DNA from: Bacteroidota bacterium
GTDB lineage: Bacteria; Bacteroidota; Bacteroidia; Flavobacteriales; Flavobacteriaceae
NCBI GenBank assembly: GCA_021793535.1
Contig: JAJYSO010000103.1
Location: forward strand, 1-6,496
DNA: 6,496 nt
Direction: 5' to 3'
The position numbers and the translations under genes are program-made. Below are positions 1 to 6,278 of the stretch, one piece after another; within the stretch, counting starts at the first letter, position 1, and each line of letters opens with the position of its first letter. The notes under the pieces were generated by a model. That model worked only from the letters and a program-made list of their open reading frames with translations. It did not search any database and had not been told where the DNA came from.

Positions 1-150
1 AAGTTCTTCCGTTGTCATATTGTGATCTTCTGTGGCCAGTTGTATGTCAAAGCTTTTAAACTCTCCACGAACATTAGACACCATCATGTGTCTCACTTTA
101 AACCCAATCTCTGAGTGAGCAGGGTCCAATTGCCAATTAATCTTTGCCAT
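1..150 (-). CDS. YceI-like domain protein, N-terminal 50 residues (cut by window edge)
   Basis: The minus strand reads ATG at 150-148 and stays open to the window edge, giving 50 residues. The N-terminus contains WQLDPAHSEIGFKVRHMMVS, which matches the opening beta-strands of the YceI family (Trp, then DPAHS, then F.VRHMM). YceI proteins are lipocalin-like barrels that bind polyisoprenoid-type lipids, and full members are about 170-190 residues, so roughly two thirds lies outside. No signal peptide is visible: the protein starts MAKINW without a hydrophobic segment, unlike the periplasmic members, so a cytoplasmic location is inferred. It lies downstream of the histidine kinase remnant on the same strand, separated by about 150 nt with its own promoter-like box, so it need not depend on the kinase transcript. 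The family call is firm; the physiological role is not known. Confidence 0.85.
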   Translation of the reverse strand, partial: MAKINWQLDPAHSEIGFKVRHMMVSNVRGEFKSFDIQLATEDHNMTTEEL

Positions 151-181
151 AATCTAAAGTTTTAAGTTATTATCTTACAAA

Positions 182-189
182 CAAAGTTA
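182..189 (-). promoter_or_regulatory. Candidate Bacteroidota -7 box for the YceI-like gene
   Basis: Read on the minus strand, these bases are TAACTTTG, an exact fit to the TAnnTTTG -7 consensus of Bacteroidota housekeeping promoters. The box lies about 32 nt upstream of the YceI-like start codon. I see no clear TTG -33 element at the expected spacing, so the call rests on one short motif in AT-rich DNA and could be chance. Confidence 0.35.
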
Positions 190-303
190 ACCGTAAAATC
201 TTTAATTGTAATTAATGTATGTTAATTTCCGAAGTGCCTGGTTCAAGTTTGATGGTTCACAGGTCAAGGTGCTGACTGGTTCATGCACAGTCCTATTTGG
301 CTT

Positions 304-1092
304 TTACAGGCGTTCTTTTTTAAGCATAACGGTAAACCTACTCCCTTCTCCAAGACGACTCTCCACCGCTATGGCTCCTCCTTGGGCCTTCATAAATTCC
401 CTACTGATGGCCAACCCCAATCCGGTTCCTTTTTCCTGCGTATCCGGCGCCCGAAAATAACGCGAAAAGATCCTTTCTTTGTATTCCGGTGCAATACCCT
501 GTCCCTGGTCCTCCACAATAAGGTGGATGTGTCTTTCACCATTCTCCAATCGAACTCGAACCGTAGCCTTCTGATCAGAATAACGAATAGCATTGGAAAT
601 CAGGTTAATGAGCACCCATGCAATTTTCTCTGCATCCCCTTTGATTTTCGGAATCCTAGGGGGCATCTGCACCTCTAGATGTATTGATTTTTGAGCCGCC
701 TGTCGCCGAATGGTGCGCACAGCATAGTTGATGATTTCTCGTAAATCTATCACTGTGATGGTCAACTGAATATTCTCACTTTCCACTTCAGAAATTTTTA
801 AAAGATCTCCCGTAATGGCCAAAAGCTTCTCGATATCCTCTTCTATACTATCAATCAACTGTCTTTGTTCCTTGTTCAATTGACCCGTTTGTCGTTTTCT
901 CAATAGATGCAGGCCTATCTGTGAGGAAGAAATTGGGGTTTTAAAATTGTGGGATAAAGAGGCGATAAAATTCGTCTTGGCAATATCCAGTTTTTTATGA
1001 GAAGTAATGTTCTGCAAAAGGATAAGGGTACCCACCTTTTTGGCAATTTTCTGCCCATAAGAATCAATAGTCAGGTTTACGCAAATATGCAC
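304..1092 (-). CDS. Sensor histidine kinase, catalytic core only (5'-truncated, probable pseudogene)
   Basis: The frame encodes 262 residues from a GTG at 1092; it is open only six codons further, to a TAG at 1113-1111. About 30 residues of a PAS/linker-like end come first. The HisKA helix pair follows, with phospho-acceptor His48 in SHNFKTP, then the HATPase_c domain: N box around residues 161-172 (Asn163, Asn167), G1 box DQGQGI (195-200), F box IFSRYF (208-213) and G2 box GTGLGLAIS (222-230). The ATP site looks complete. The residue after the acceptor His is Asn instead of the usual Glu/Asp, which may weaken phosphotransfer. No transmembrane, HAMP or sensor region remains; full kinases of this kind are commonly 400-600 residues. 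The 5' break coincides with an IS256 transposase remnant on the opposite strand, so loss of the front half by insertion or deletion is likely. No response regulator is in view. Confidence 0.85.
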   Translation of the reverse strand: MHICVNLTIDSYGQKIAKKVGTLILLQNITSHKKLDIAKTNFIASLSHNFKTPISSSQIGLHLLRKRQTGQLNKEQRQLIDSIEEDIEKLLAITGDLLKISEVESENIQLTITVIDLREIINYAVRTIRRQAAQKSIHLEVQMPPRIPKIKGDAEKIAWVLINLISNAIRYSDQKATVRVRLENGERHIHLIVEDQGQGIAPEYKERIFSRYFRAPDTQEKGTGLGLAISREFMKAQGGAIAVESRLGEGSRFTVMLKKERL

Positions 1093-1094
1093 GA

Positions 1095-1241
1095 AATAAA
1101 AAGGTATTCCCTAACGACGATGCAGCCTTGAAGTCTATTTATTTAGCGGCTCAGGCGATCAGCAAAAAATGGAATAAATCGAGATTTAACTGGGCACAAA
1201 TTTACAATCAACTCTATATTTGTTTTCCAGATAGATTATAA
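1095..1241 (+). pseudogene. IS256-type transposase, C-terminal remnant
   Basis: The + strand frame ending at TAA 1239-1241 reads VFPNDDAALKSIYLAAQAIS and then KKWNKSRFNWAQIYNQLYI, ending PDRL. This matches the C-terminal signature of IS256/mutator-type transposases: FPN(D/E)-AAL, YL, I.KKW, NW......L.I.F.DR(I/L) and stop. Only about 48 codons remain of a protein usually near 400 residues. The catalytic DDE part is absent and there is no start, so the fragment is not functional. Its left limit is uncertain by about 10 nt, because it abuts the broken 5' end of the minus-strand kinase. It is too short to appear as an ordinary gene and was recognised by its motifs. It implies that a transposition followed by deletion shaped this junction. 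Confidence 0.75.
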
Positions 1242-1272
1242 CCACTATTTTTAACACCCATGAATTTTGAAA

Positions 1273-1392
1273 TTATTCTTCAAAAACACAAAATTTTGGA
1301 TAGACTCTATAGCTTTTCTCCCCCAGTGTTTTTCGCACTCCAATTTCCTTTGTTCGATAAGGAACCTGAGCTGTACTTAAGTTGATGTAGTT
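1273..1392 (-). pseudogene. FtsX/MacB-type ABC transporter permease, internal remnant
   Basis: The minus strand from 1392 to the TAA at 1275-1273 encodes 39 residues beginning NYINLSTAQVPYRTKEIGVR and continuing KTLGEKSYRV. This fits the conserved segment of FtsX-family permeases, (I/V)N(F/Y)(I/V)NL(S/A)TA....R.KE(V/I)G(I/V)RK..G. In the intact protein this segment follows a transmembrane helix and sits at the start of the FtsX domain. Everything else of the roughly 400-800 residue permease is missing, and the last ten residues (YPKFCVFEE) look degraded. The frame stays open upstream to an ATG at 1467, but that extension passes through the hairpin at 1401-1433 and shows no permease character. 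This is a relic, not a gene. Confidence 0.65.
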
Positions 1393-1433
1393 AAAAAAAA
1401 CGGGACAGAAGTTGATTTTTCCACCCTGTCCCG
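1393..1433 (-). terminator. Hairpin with T8 tail on the minus strand (terminator-like, orphan)
   Basis: CGGGACAG at 1401-1408 and CTGTCCCG at 1426-1433 are perfect 8-bp inverted repeats around a 17-nt loop. Read on the minus strand, the stem is followed directly by eight T residues (1400-1393), the form of an intrinsic terminator. No minus-strand gene is visible upstream of it (coordinates above 1433), so it is either a leftover from a lost gene or part of an insertion-sequence end. It lies exactly at the border of the permease remnant. Confidence 0.5.
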
Positions 1434-1653
1434 TCAAGTGACCCTCCCAATACAATTTCCAAATCATTTTTTAGAAGATCTAAAAAAATTAGTGGGCGAA
1501 GACCATTTGTAAGAGACAAATTCACACGCAATTAGTCAATCACAAAATAATAATTGATAAGAATGAAATTGGGCCTAAAGTTTTGGTTCGAACGAACCAC
1601 TCTTTTTGATTTGCTACCAATTATGTTTACATATAAATAGGACTAGCTCACTT

Positions 1654-1675
1654 TTGAATATATTCAACCCACAAC
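1654..1675 (+). promoter_or_regulatory. Palindrome plus CCCACAAC, candidate operator or recombination site (copy 1)
   Basis: TTGAATATATTCAA at 1654-1667 is a perfect 14-bp palindrome, and CCCACAAC follows at 1668-1675. The core GAATATATTC followed within two bases by CCCACAAC occurs again upstream of the recombinase at 6195-6212. It lies about 100 nt before the regulator start and about 67 nt before its promoter box. The regulator carries a winged helix, so self-binding here is a plausible inference, but nothing proves it. Confidence 0.4.
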
Positions 1676-1741
1676 ATAACCTGAATTATTAAATGATCTT
1701 AAATCGGGTAAAAAGATATTAAAAAACATATCGGACTTTGG

Positions 1742-1749
1742 TATCTTTG
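1742..1749 (+). promoter_or_regulatory. Candidate -7 box of the AlbA_2 regulator-helicase operon
   Basis: TATCTTTG fits the Bacteroidota -7 consensus TAnnTTTG exactly and ends 19 nt before the ATG at 1769. Transcription would begin a few bases downstream, giving a very short leader of around 10-15 nt. No clear TTG stands at the -33 position. This is the best promoter candidate for the two-gene operon. Confidence 0.45.
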
Positions 1750-1768
1750 GGTTTTAGCATGCACTACA

Positions 1769-3097
1769 ATGACAGAAACAAACCGAATAGAATACAAACG
1801 GGAACTTACCAAAGAAGTGGATATTGAGAAAGAAGTAATCGCTTTTCTCAACTATCGTGAGGGCGGAATTATTTATGTCGGAATCGACAAAACAGGTAAA
1901 ACATTAGGCGTTGACAATCTTGATGAAGATATGTTAAAGTTAAAAGACCGTATCAAAAACAATATTCTGCCTTCCGCACTTGGTCTGTTTGATATAGTGG
2001 CTGAAGAACGGGATGAAAAAAACATCATTAAAATTAATGTCGCCGGTGGTAGCGAAAAACCCTACTTTAAAAAGAAATACGGCATGACCGAAAAAGGAGC
2101 CTTTATCCGTTCCGGAACAGCTGCAGATCCTATGCCCCAAAAAATGATTGATGAGCTCTTTGCCAAACGTACCCGTAATTCCATCAACATCATAAAATCG
2201 AACCGGCAAGAGCTTACTTTTGAACAACTTAAAATCTATTATGAAGAAAGGGGGACATCGCTGAATAAAAATTTTGCGGTCAACTTAGAACTCCTCACAG
2301 ATGGCAAGGCGTTTAATTATCTGGCTTATTTGATGGCTGATGAAAACGGAAATTCCATTAAATTGGCCAAATACAACGGTAATAATAGGGTTGATCTTAT
2401 TGAAAATCAAGAATATGGATATTGCTCTTTAATAAAAGCCACCAATAGCATTTTAGATAAACTGGAAGTAGAAAATACCACTCGCACCAAGATTACCTCA
2501 AAGGAGCGTATAAGCCAACGACTATGGAATCCGGTGGCATTAAGGGAAGCCGTCCTCAATGCCATAATACATAACGACTACACTACTGAAGTCCCTCCAA
2601 AATTCGAGATTTTCGATGACCGCATTGAAATCACTTCTACCGGCGGACTGCCAAATGGCCTAAGTAAAGAAGATTTCTTTGAAGGCTATTCCGTTCCAAG
2701 GAATAAAGGGATTATGAGAATATACAAAGACCTTGAATTAGTGGAGCAGTTAGGTTCTGGCGTACCACGGATTTTAGAAACCTACAGGAAGGACTGTTTT
2801 AAATTTTCAGACAACTTTTTACGGATGACGTTCCCTAAATCCACAAGTGGTGCAATAAGTGGTGCAATAAGTGGTGCAATAAGTGGTGCAATAGGTGGTG
2901 CAATTAATGGGCTAACCGATAGGCAGATGGAAATTTTAGCACTTATACAGGCGAATAATAAAATAGCCTATAGGGAAGTAGCACAAAAATTAGGAATAAA
3001 CAATTCAGCTGTTCAGGCACATTTTAAAGCGCTTAAAGAAAAGAATATAATTGAAAGAAAAGGTGGTACCAGGGGTTATTGGAAGGTAAATATATAA
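1769..3097 (+). CDS. AlbA_2 / GHKL-ATPase-like transcriptional regulator with C-terminal winged helix
   Basis: The protein has 442 residues. Residues 5-120 form an AlbA_2 (Schlafen AlbA_2) domain: EYKRELTKEVDIEKEVIAFL, then GGIIYVGID (32-40) and FIRSGTAA (112-119). Residues about 250-345 form the ATP-binding HATPase_c_4-type domain: LREAVLNAIIHNDY (258-271), FDDRIEITSTGGLP (282-295) and EQLGSGVPRI (326-335). Five tandem S/G-GAI units (360-379) make a flexible hinge. Residues 383-440 form a winged helix with recognition helix near NNSAVQAHFKALKEK. Relatives are often mislabelled as RecG helicases, but no helicase motifs are present. The family is known as DNA-binding regulators, and members occur in mobile and defence loci. 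It heads an operon with the primase-helicase 4 nt downstream and probably controls it in response to nucleotide binding (inference). The start is chosen because the AlbA_2 domain begins a few residues later and a promoter box sits just upstream; the ATG at 1759 is out of frame. Confidence 0.9.
   Translation: MTETNRIEYKRELTKEVDIEKEVIAFLNYREGGIIYVGIDKTGKTLGVDNLDEDMLKLKDRIKNNILPSALGLFDIVAEERDEKNIIKINVAGGSEKPYFKKKYGMTEKGAFIRSGTAADPMPQKMIDELFAKRTRNSINIIKSNRQELTFEQLKIYYEERGTSLNKNFAVNLELLTDGKAFNYLAYLMADENGNSIKLAKYNGNNRVDLIENQEYGYCSLIKATNSILDKLEVENTTRTKITSKERISQRLWNPVALREAVLNAIIHNDYTTEVPPKFEIFDDRIEITSTGGLPNGLSKEDFFEGYSVPRNKGIMRIYKDLELVEQLGSGVPRILETYRKDCFKFSDNFLRMTFPKSTSGAISGAISGAISGAIGGAINGLTDRQMEILALIQANNKIAYREVAQKLGINNSAVQAHFKALKEKNIIERKGGTRGYWKVNI
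2846..2905 (+). repeat. Five tandem 12-bp units coding the S/G-GAI hinge
   Basis: AGTGGTGCAATA occurs four times without a mismatch (2846-2893), followed by a fifth unit with two changes (2894-2905). Each unit adds Ser-Gly-Ala-Ile (Gly-Gly-Ala-Ile in the last) between the ATPase-like domain and the winged helix. The unit is a multiple of three, so gain or loss of copies keeps the frame and only changes linker length. The near identity at DNA level points to recent expansion by slippage. Confidence 0.9.
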
Positions 3098-3098
3098 A

Positions 3099-3122
3099 GG
3101 GATGGGGATGGGGATGGAAATG
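3099..3122 (+). repeat. GGGATG hexamer repeat over the start codon of the primase-helicase
   Basis: Three perfect GGGATG units (3099-3116) and one GAAATG variant (3117-3122) place four in-frame ATG codons at 3102, 3108, 3114 and 3120. Each unit also supplies a purine-rich run before the next ATG. The repeat lies in the 4-nt gap after the regulator stop and in the first codons of the next gene, so the true start is ambiguous among the four. Copy changes would not shift the frame. Confidence 0.8.
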
Positions 3123-6092
3123 GAGGGATTTCCTGAGAATGAAAGACTCAATCTATTCAAAAACCTTTTCAAAGGTCGTGAAGACATTTTTGCAATACGT
3201 TGGGAAAAGGGGAAGAAAAAGGGATATATGCCCGCTTACTCGTTTGACCCGTATATGTATCGGCTCCACAAACAACAAGGCGGAACTTTTAAAAATTACA
3301 AAGACAAAACGTATCTGAAACTTGATGATTTTCAAACCAAAAAACATTTGGAAGGCACGCAAGCCATTGGCATTTACCCTTTGCTAAAAGATAATACTTC
3401 CACCTTTATAGTTGCCGATTTTGATAAAGAAGGTTGGGAAGAACAATCTAAACAAGCTCTTTCAATTTGCGAAGAATTTGAAATTCCTGTCTATCTTGAA
3501 CGCTCCCGCTCCGGGAATGGTGGGCATGCGTGGATATTTTTTGAAACTCCTTATCCTGCTGTAAAAAGTAGAAAAATAATAATGGAACTGTTCGAAAAGG
3601 TGGGAGTGTTTTCATTTTTTGACAAGAACACCAGTTTTGACCGGCTTTTTCCCAACCAAGATTATCTTTCAGGGAAAGGCTTTGGTAACCTTATTGCCCT
3701 TCCACTACAAGGACAAGCTATACGAAATGGAAATTCCTGTTTTATCGACCCAAAAACATTCGAGGCTTATCCTGACCAATGGCTGTTTTTAAGAGAAATT
3801 AAAAAGGTTCCAATACCTCATTTGGAAAAGGTGTTTGAAAAACTTTTCAACGAAAGAGAAGTTATTAAGGAAAGTTTATCTCAAAACTTTCAGATAAATC
3901 TAAAAGCGAATATCTCGCTTAATCGGAACAATTTGCCTATCGAAGTTGTCAATTTTCTAAAAGAGCAACTGAATTTCTTTAATGCCGATTATGCCATAAA
4001 AAAGAACACCGGAAGAAGTGTATGGAAAACTGAACGCTACTTTAATCTTATTGACGAAAAGGAAAATACAGTAGAAATTCCAAAGGGTTTTATCGGGAAA
4101 CTACTCAGGTTTTGTAAACAGAACAACATCAAATACGAGTTTTTGGATGAAAGAAAACAGTTAAAGAAAGTGATATTTTCATCGTCCATACAATTATTGC
4201 CCCACCAAAAGTTACCATTGGAAATTACCAAACGTAAGGACTTTGGAATCATAGTCGCCCCGCCCGGCTCGGGGAAAACGATTATGGGACTTAAAATCAT
4301 CGAGCAAAAGCGGCAACCGGCACTCATTATTACCCACAGAAGGCAAATTGCCGAGCAATGGATGGAGCGGATTGAAACTTTCTTTGGAATCCCCAAACGC
4401 GAAATCGGGAAAATCGGCCAGGGAAAAGCCAAAATAGGAAAACAAATAACTGTTGCCTTGATTCAATCACTTACCAAAAAAATAAAAGAAGAAGCCAATG
4501 TTTTTGCATCTGCCTTTGGAACCCTCATTATTGATGAATGCCATCACATCCCTGCCAAATCCTTTAGGGAAACCATTCATCGGCTATCACCTTATTACCA
4601 ATATGGTCTTACGGCTACACCTTATAGAAAAACCAATGACGAGAAACTTTTATTCGTGTTTTTAGGGGACATAATTTCGGAAATAAAACCACAACAGATT
4701 AAGACTTTCAAAAAAGCAAGGTTGGTAGTAAGAGACACAAAATTCAACATTCCTTTCAATTCCAAGACAGATCCTTTTGAAACCCTTTCCAAAATGCTTA
4801 TCCATGATTCGGAAAGGAACCAATTGATTGTGAGGGATGTAAACCAAGAATTGTTAAACGGAAGAAAAGCGGTAATTATCACGGAAAGAAAAGAACACAT
4901 ACAAAGTCTCTATCAATTTTTGAAGAACAAATTTGAAGTAATTACCCTTTCAGGGGAAGACAACCAAGGGAAACGGGAATCGAAATGGAAAGCGATTCAA
5001 CAAGGTCGTTATCAAGCCATCATAACCACCGGCCAATATTTTGGTGAGGGTACCGATATTAAAGACATTTCCTGTTTGTTCCTTGTTTATCCTTTTGCGT
5101 TCAAAGGAAAACTCATTCAATATATAGGAAGGGTACAGCGATCGGAAGTCACTCCAATAATCTACGATTACCATGACAAGAAAATACCATACCTTGAAAA
5201 ACTATTCCTGAAAAGGAATGTTTACTACCGAAACTTGGACAAACAGGCTACCTTGTTTGATGATTTGGATAAAAATTTGCAACAAGCTCCGGGAGTCAAG
5301 GACATTGAAAGAACCATCAAAGTTCTCATTAATGAATTAGATTTTCACTATGGAATGGTCTGCTTCCATTACAAGCTTAGCGAAACCCAAACCAGCGTTC
5401 AATTTGAAATCGAAAACGATGAAATCCAGCCAGAGTTTGAAGTATTGAAGCCCTACTTTTCCAAAGTGCTAAAGTCAAAATCCATCAGGGCACGCATTCA
5501 AATTGGTTTGGAAAATAATCTGGTGATTTCCCAATTGGCCACTTCAGCAGACATCGACCGTATCAACAAGGAAATTATAGAAAGTGTTAAGTTCAGATTC
5601 GTAGAACAAGCGTTCATCAAGAAGAAGCAAAACGAGTTGCCAAACCAAGAAGAATTATCTAAAACCTTAACGGGTTTTTATGGTTCGGGAAATGATTTGT
5701 TAGACGCGCTTTTAAACAGTAACACTTATGAACATCATAAACAACTTTTGTACCTGTCCAAAAACCATTGTGATGATATTCTGAAAATAAGGTTCGTGAC
5801 CCAACCGTTTTCTTTTGTTTTCCTGCTGAAAGGCCAAGATAACTACCATATTGTATTGGAAACCTTGGACACAAAAGAAGCGACCTACCTTTGGCATTTA
5901 CCTCAGTCCACTTCTGATTTGAAAAACTACCTCGAAGCAATTAACAATGAACTAAACCACATCCGAAATAATGGCCGTCAAGCCTATTTAGAAAATGCCC
6001 CTATAAACTTTAGCCGTATCATCCACGATTATAGTGATAACAAGAAAGGTTTTTTTAAATGGAAGAATATGCTTGAGGAGAGGTTGATATAA
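3102..6092 (+). CDS. AEP primase (TOTE-type) fused to a DECH-box superfamily 2 helicase
   Basis: The protein has 996 residues. Residues about 15-250 match the AEP domain described for TOTE conflict systems: LFKGREDIFAIRWEKGKKKG (22-41), IYPLLKDNTS (91-100), metal-binding ADFD (Asp106, Asp108), the SGNGGH nucleotide motif (137-142), and FPNQD with GNLIALPLQ (183-203). The helicase spans about 365-690: LLPHQK, Walker A APPGSGKT (386-393), LIITHRRQIAEQW (Ia), IIDECHH (476-482), LTATP (503-507), GEGTDI (648-653) and QYIGRVQR (673-680, motif VI). All catalytic motifs look intact. Residues about 740-996 are not assigned, and no nuclease motif is visible. The likely role is ATP-driven unwinding or translocation coupled to primer synthesis or nucleic-acid sensing, in defence or element maintenance (inference). 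It is the second operon gene, with its start inside a hexamer repeat and the preceding in-frame stop at 3087-3089. Confidence 0.9.
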   Translation: MGMGMEMEGFPENERLNLFKNLFKGREDIFAIRWEKGKKKGYMPAYSFDPYMYRLHKQQGGTFKNYKDKTYLKLDDFQTKKHLEGTQAIGIYPLLKDNTSTFIVADFDKEGWEEQSKQALSICEEFEIPVYLERSRSGNGGHAWIFFETPYPAVKSRKIIMELFEKVGVFSFFDKNTSFDRLFPNQDYLSGKGFGNLIALPLQGQAIRNGNSCFIDPKTFEAYPDQWLFLREIKKVPIPHLEKVFEKLFNEREVIKESLSQNFQINLKANISLNRNNLPIEVVNFLKEQLNFFNADYAIKKNTGRSVWKTERYFNLIDEKENTVEIPKGFIGKLLRFCKQNNIKYEFLDERKQLKKVIFSSSIQLLPHQKLPLEITKRKDFGIIVAPPGSGKTIMGLKIIEQKRQPALIITHRRQIAEQWMERIETFFGIPKREIGKIGQGKAKIGKQITVALIQSLTKKIKEEANVFASAFGTLIIDECHHIPAKSFRETIHRLSPYYQYGLTATPYRKTNDEKLLFVFLGDIISEIKPQQIKTFKKARLVVRDTKFNIPFNSKTDPFETLSKMLIHDSERNQLIVRDVNQELLNGRKAVIITERKEHIQSLYQFLKNKFEVITLSGEDNQGKRESKWKAIQQGRYQAIITTGQYFGEGTDIKDISCLFLVYPFAFKGKLIQYIGRVQRSEVTPIIYDYHDKKIPYLEKLFLKRNVYYRNLDKQATLFDDLDKNLQQAPGVKDIERTIKVLINELDFHYGMVCFHYKLSETQTSVQFEIENDEIQPEFEVLKPYFSKVLKSKSIRARIQIGLENNLVISQLATSADIDRINKEIIESVKFRFVEQAFIKKKQNELPNQEELSKTLTGFYGSGNDLLDALLNSNTYEHHKQLLYLSKNHCDDILKIRFVTQPFSFVFLLKGQDNYHIVLETLDTKEATYLWHLPQSTSDLKNYLEAINNELNHIRNNGRQAYLENAPINFSRIIHDYSDNKKGFFKWKNMLEERLI

Positions 6093-6192
6093 GATATCTT
6101 CTGTGACTGAAAATATTCGTCTGATGATATGACACAACAGGTACATCACCTTTTCTAATAATCATTGACAGTAACAACTTTAGCTTATAATT

Positions 6193-6212
6193 GGGAATAT
6201 ATTCCCCACAAC
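6193..6212 (+). promoter_or_regulatory. Palindrome plus CCCACAAC, candidate operator or recombination site (copy 2)
   Basis: GGGAATATATTCCC at 6193-6206 is a perfect 14-bp palindrome. Its core GAATATATTC is followed directly by CCCACAAC (6205-6212), as in the copy at 1656-1675 apart from a 2-nt spacing difference. It lies in the 186-bp gap between the helicase stop and the recombinase start, about 67 nt before the latter. The rest of this gap shows no gene and no clear terminator; an exact TAnnTTTG box is not seen. Confidence 0.4.
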
Positions 6213-6278
6213 CAATTTTATGTATTTGAAACCAACAAGAAATACCGATCTTGAAAGTCAAACAAATACATTACCAAT

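Larger units (their letters stand above)
1434..1768. other. Non-coding stretch upstream of the regulator-helicase operon
   Basis: No convincing gene is seen on either strand over about 335 nt. The stretch is AT-rich. It holds a short hairpin TGGTTC-GAAC-GAACCA at 1584-1599 followed by a T5 run at 1603-1607 (a weak + strand terminator shape), a perfect 14-bp palindrome at 1654-1667, and a promoter box at 1742-1749. Being bordered on the left by gene remnants, it may contain the left junction of the mobile segment, but no tRNA end or clear attachment duplication is visible. Confidence 0.5.

Noticed and set aside
250..303. Terminator between the kinase and the YceI-like gene
   Set aside because: Only a 4-bp GTCA/TGAC pairing and a repeated TGGTTCA are present, too weak to support a terminator.
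215..678. Two overlapping + strand open frames opposite the kinase
   Set aside because: They are antisense to a clear HATPase domain, have no family resemblance and no start signals, so they are shadow frames.
1393..1467. Extension of the minus-strand permease frame up to an ATG at 1467
   Set aside because: The extra 25 residues run through a hairpin and show no permease-like character, so a real 64-residue gene is unlikely.
1441..1512. Short + strand reading ending LEDLKKLVGEDHL, faintly like the N-terminus of an FAD-linked oxidase
   Set aside because: There is no start codon, it ends in a stop after a few residues, and the match is too short and generic to call a remnant.
1581..1600. GGTTCGAAC-like string resembling a tRNA T-arm, possible att site in a tRNA 3' end
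   Set aside because: The bases pair as a simple 6-bp hairpin with a 4-nt loop. No acceptor, anticodon or D arm can be built upstream.
1769..3097. RecG helicase identity for the 442-aa protein
   Set aside because: There is no Walker A, DEAD/DEAH-type or motif VI sequence. The AlbA_2 plus HATPase_c_4-type layout explains it better.
6085..6165. Possible terminator after the primase-helicase
   Set aside because: Only very short inverted bits (for example around GATATC) without a GC-rich stem or T tail were found.
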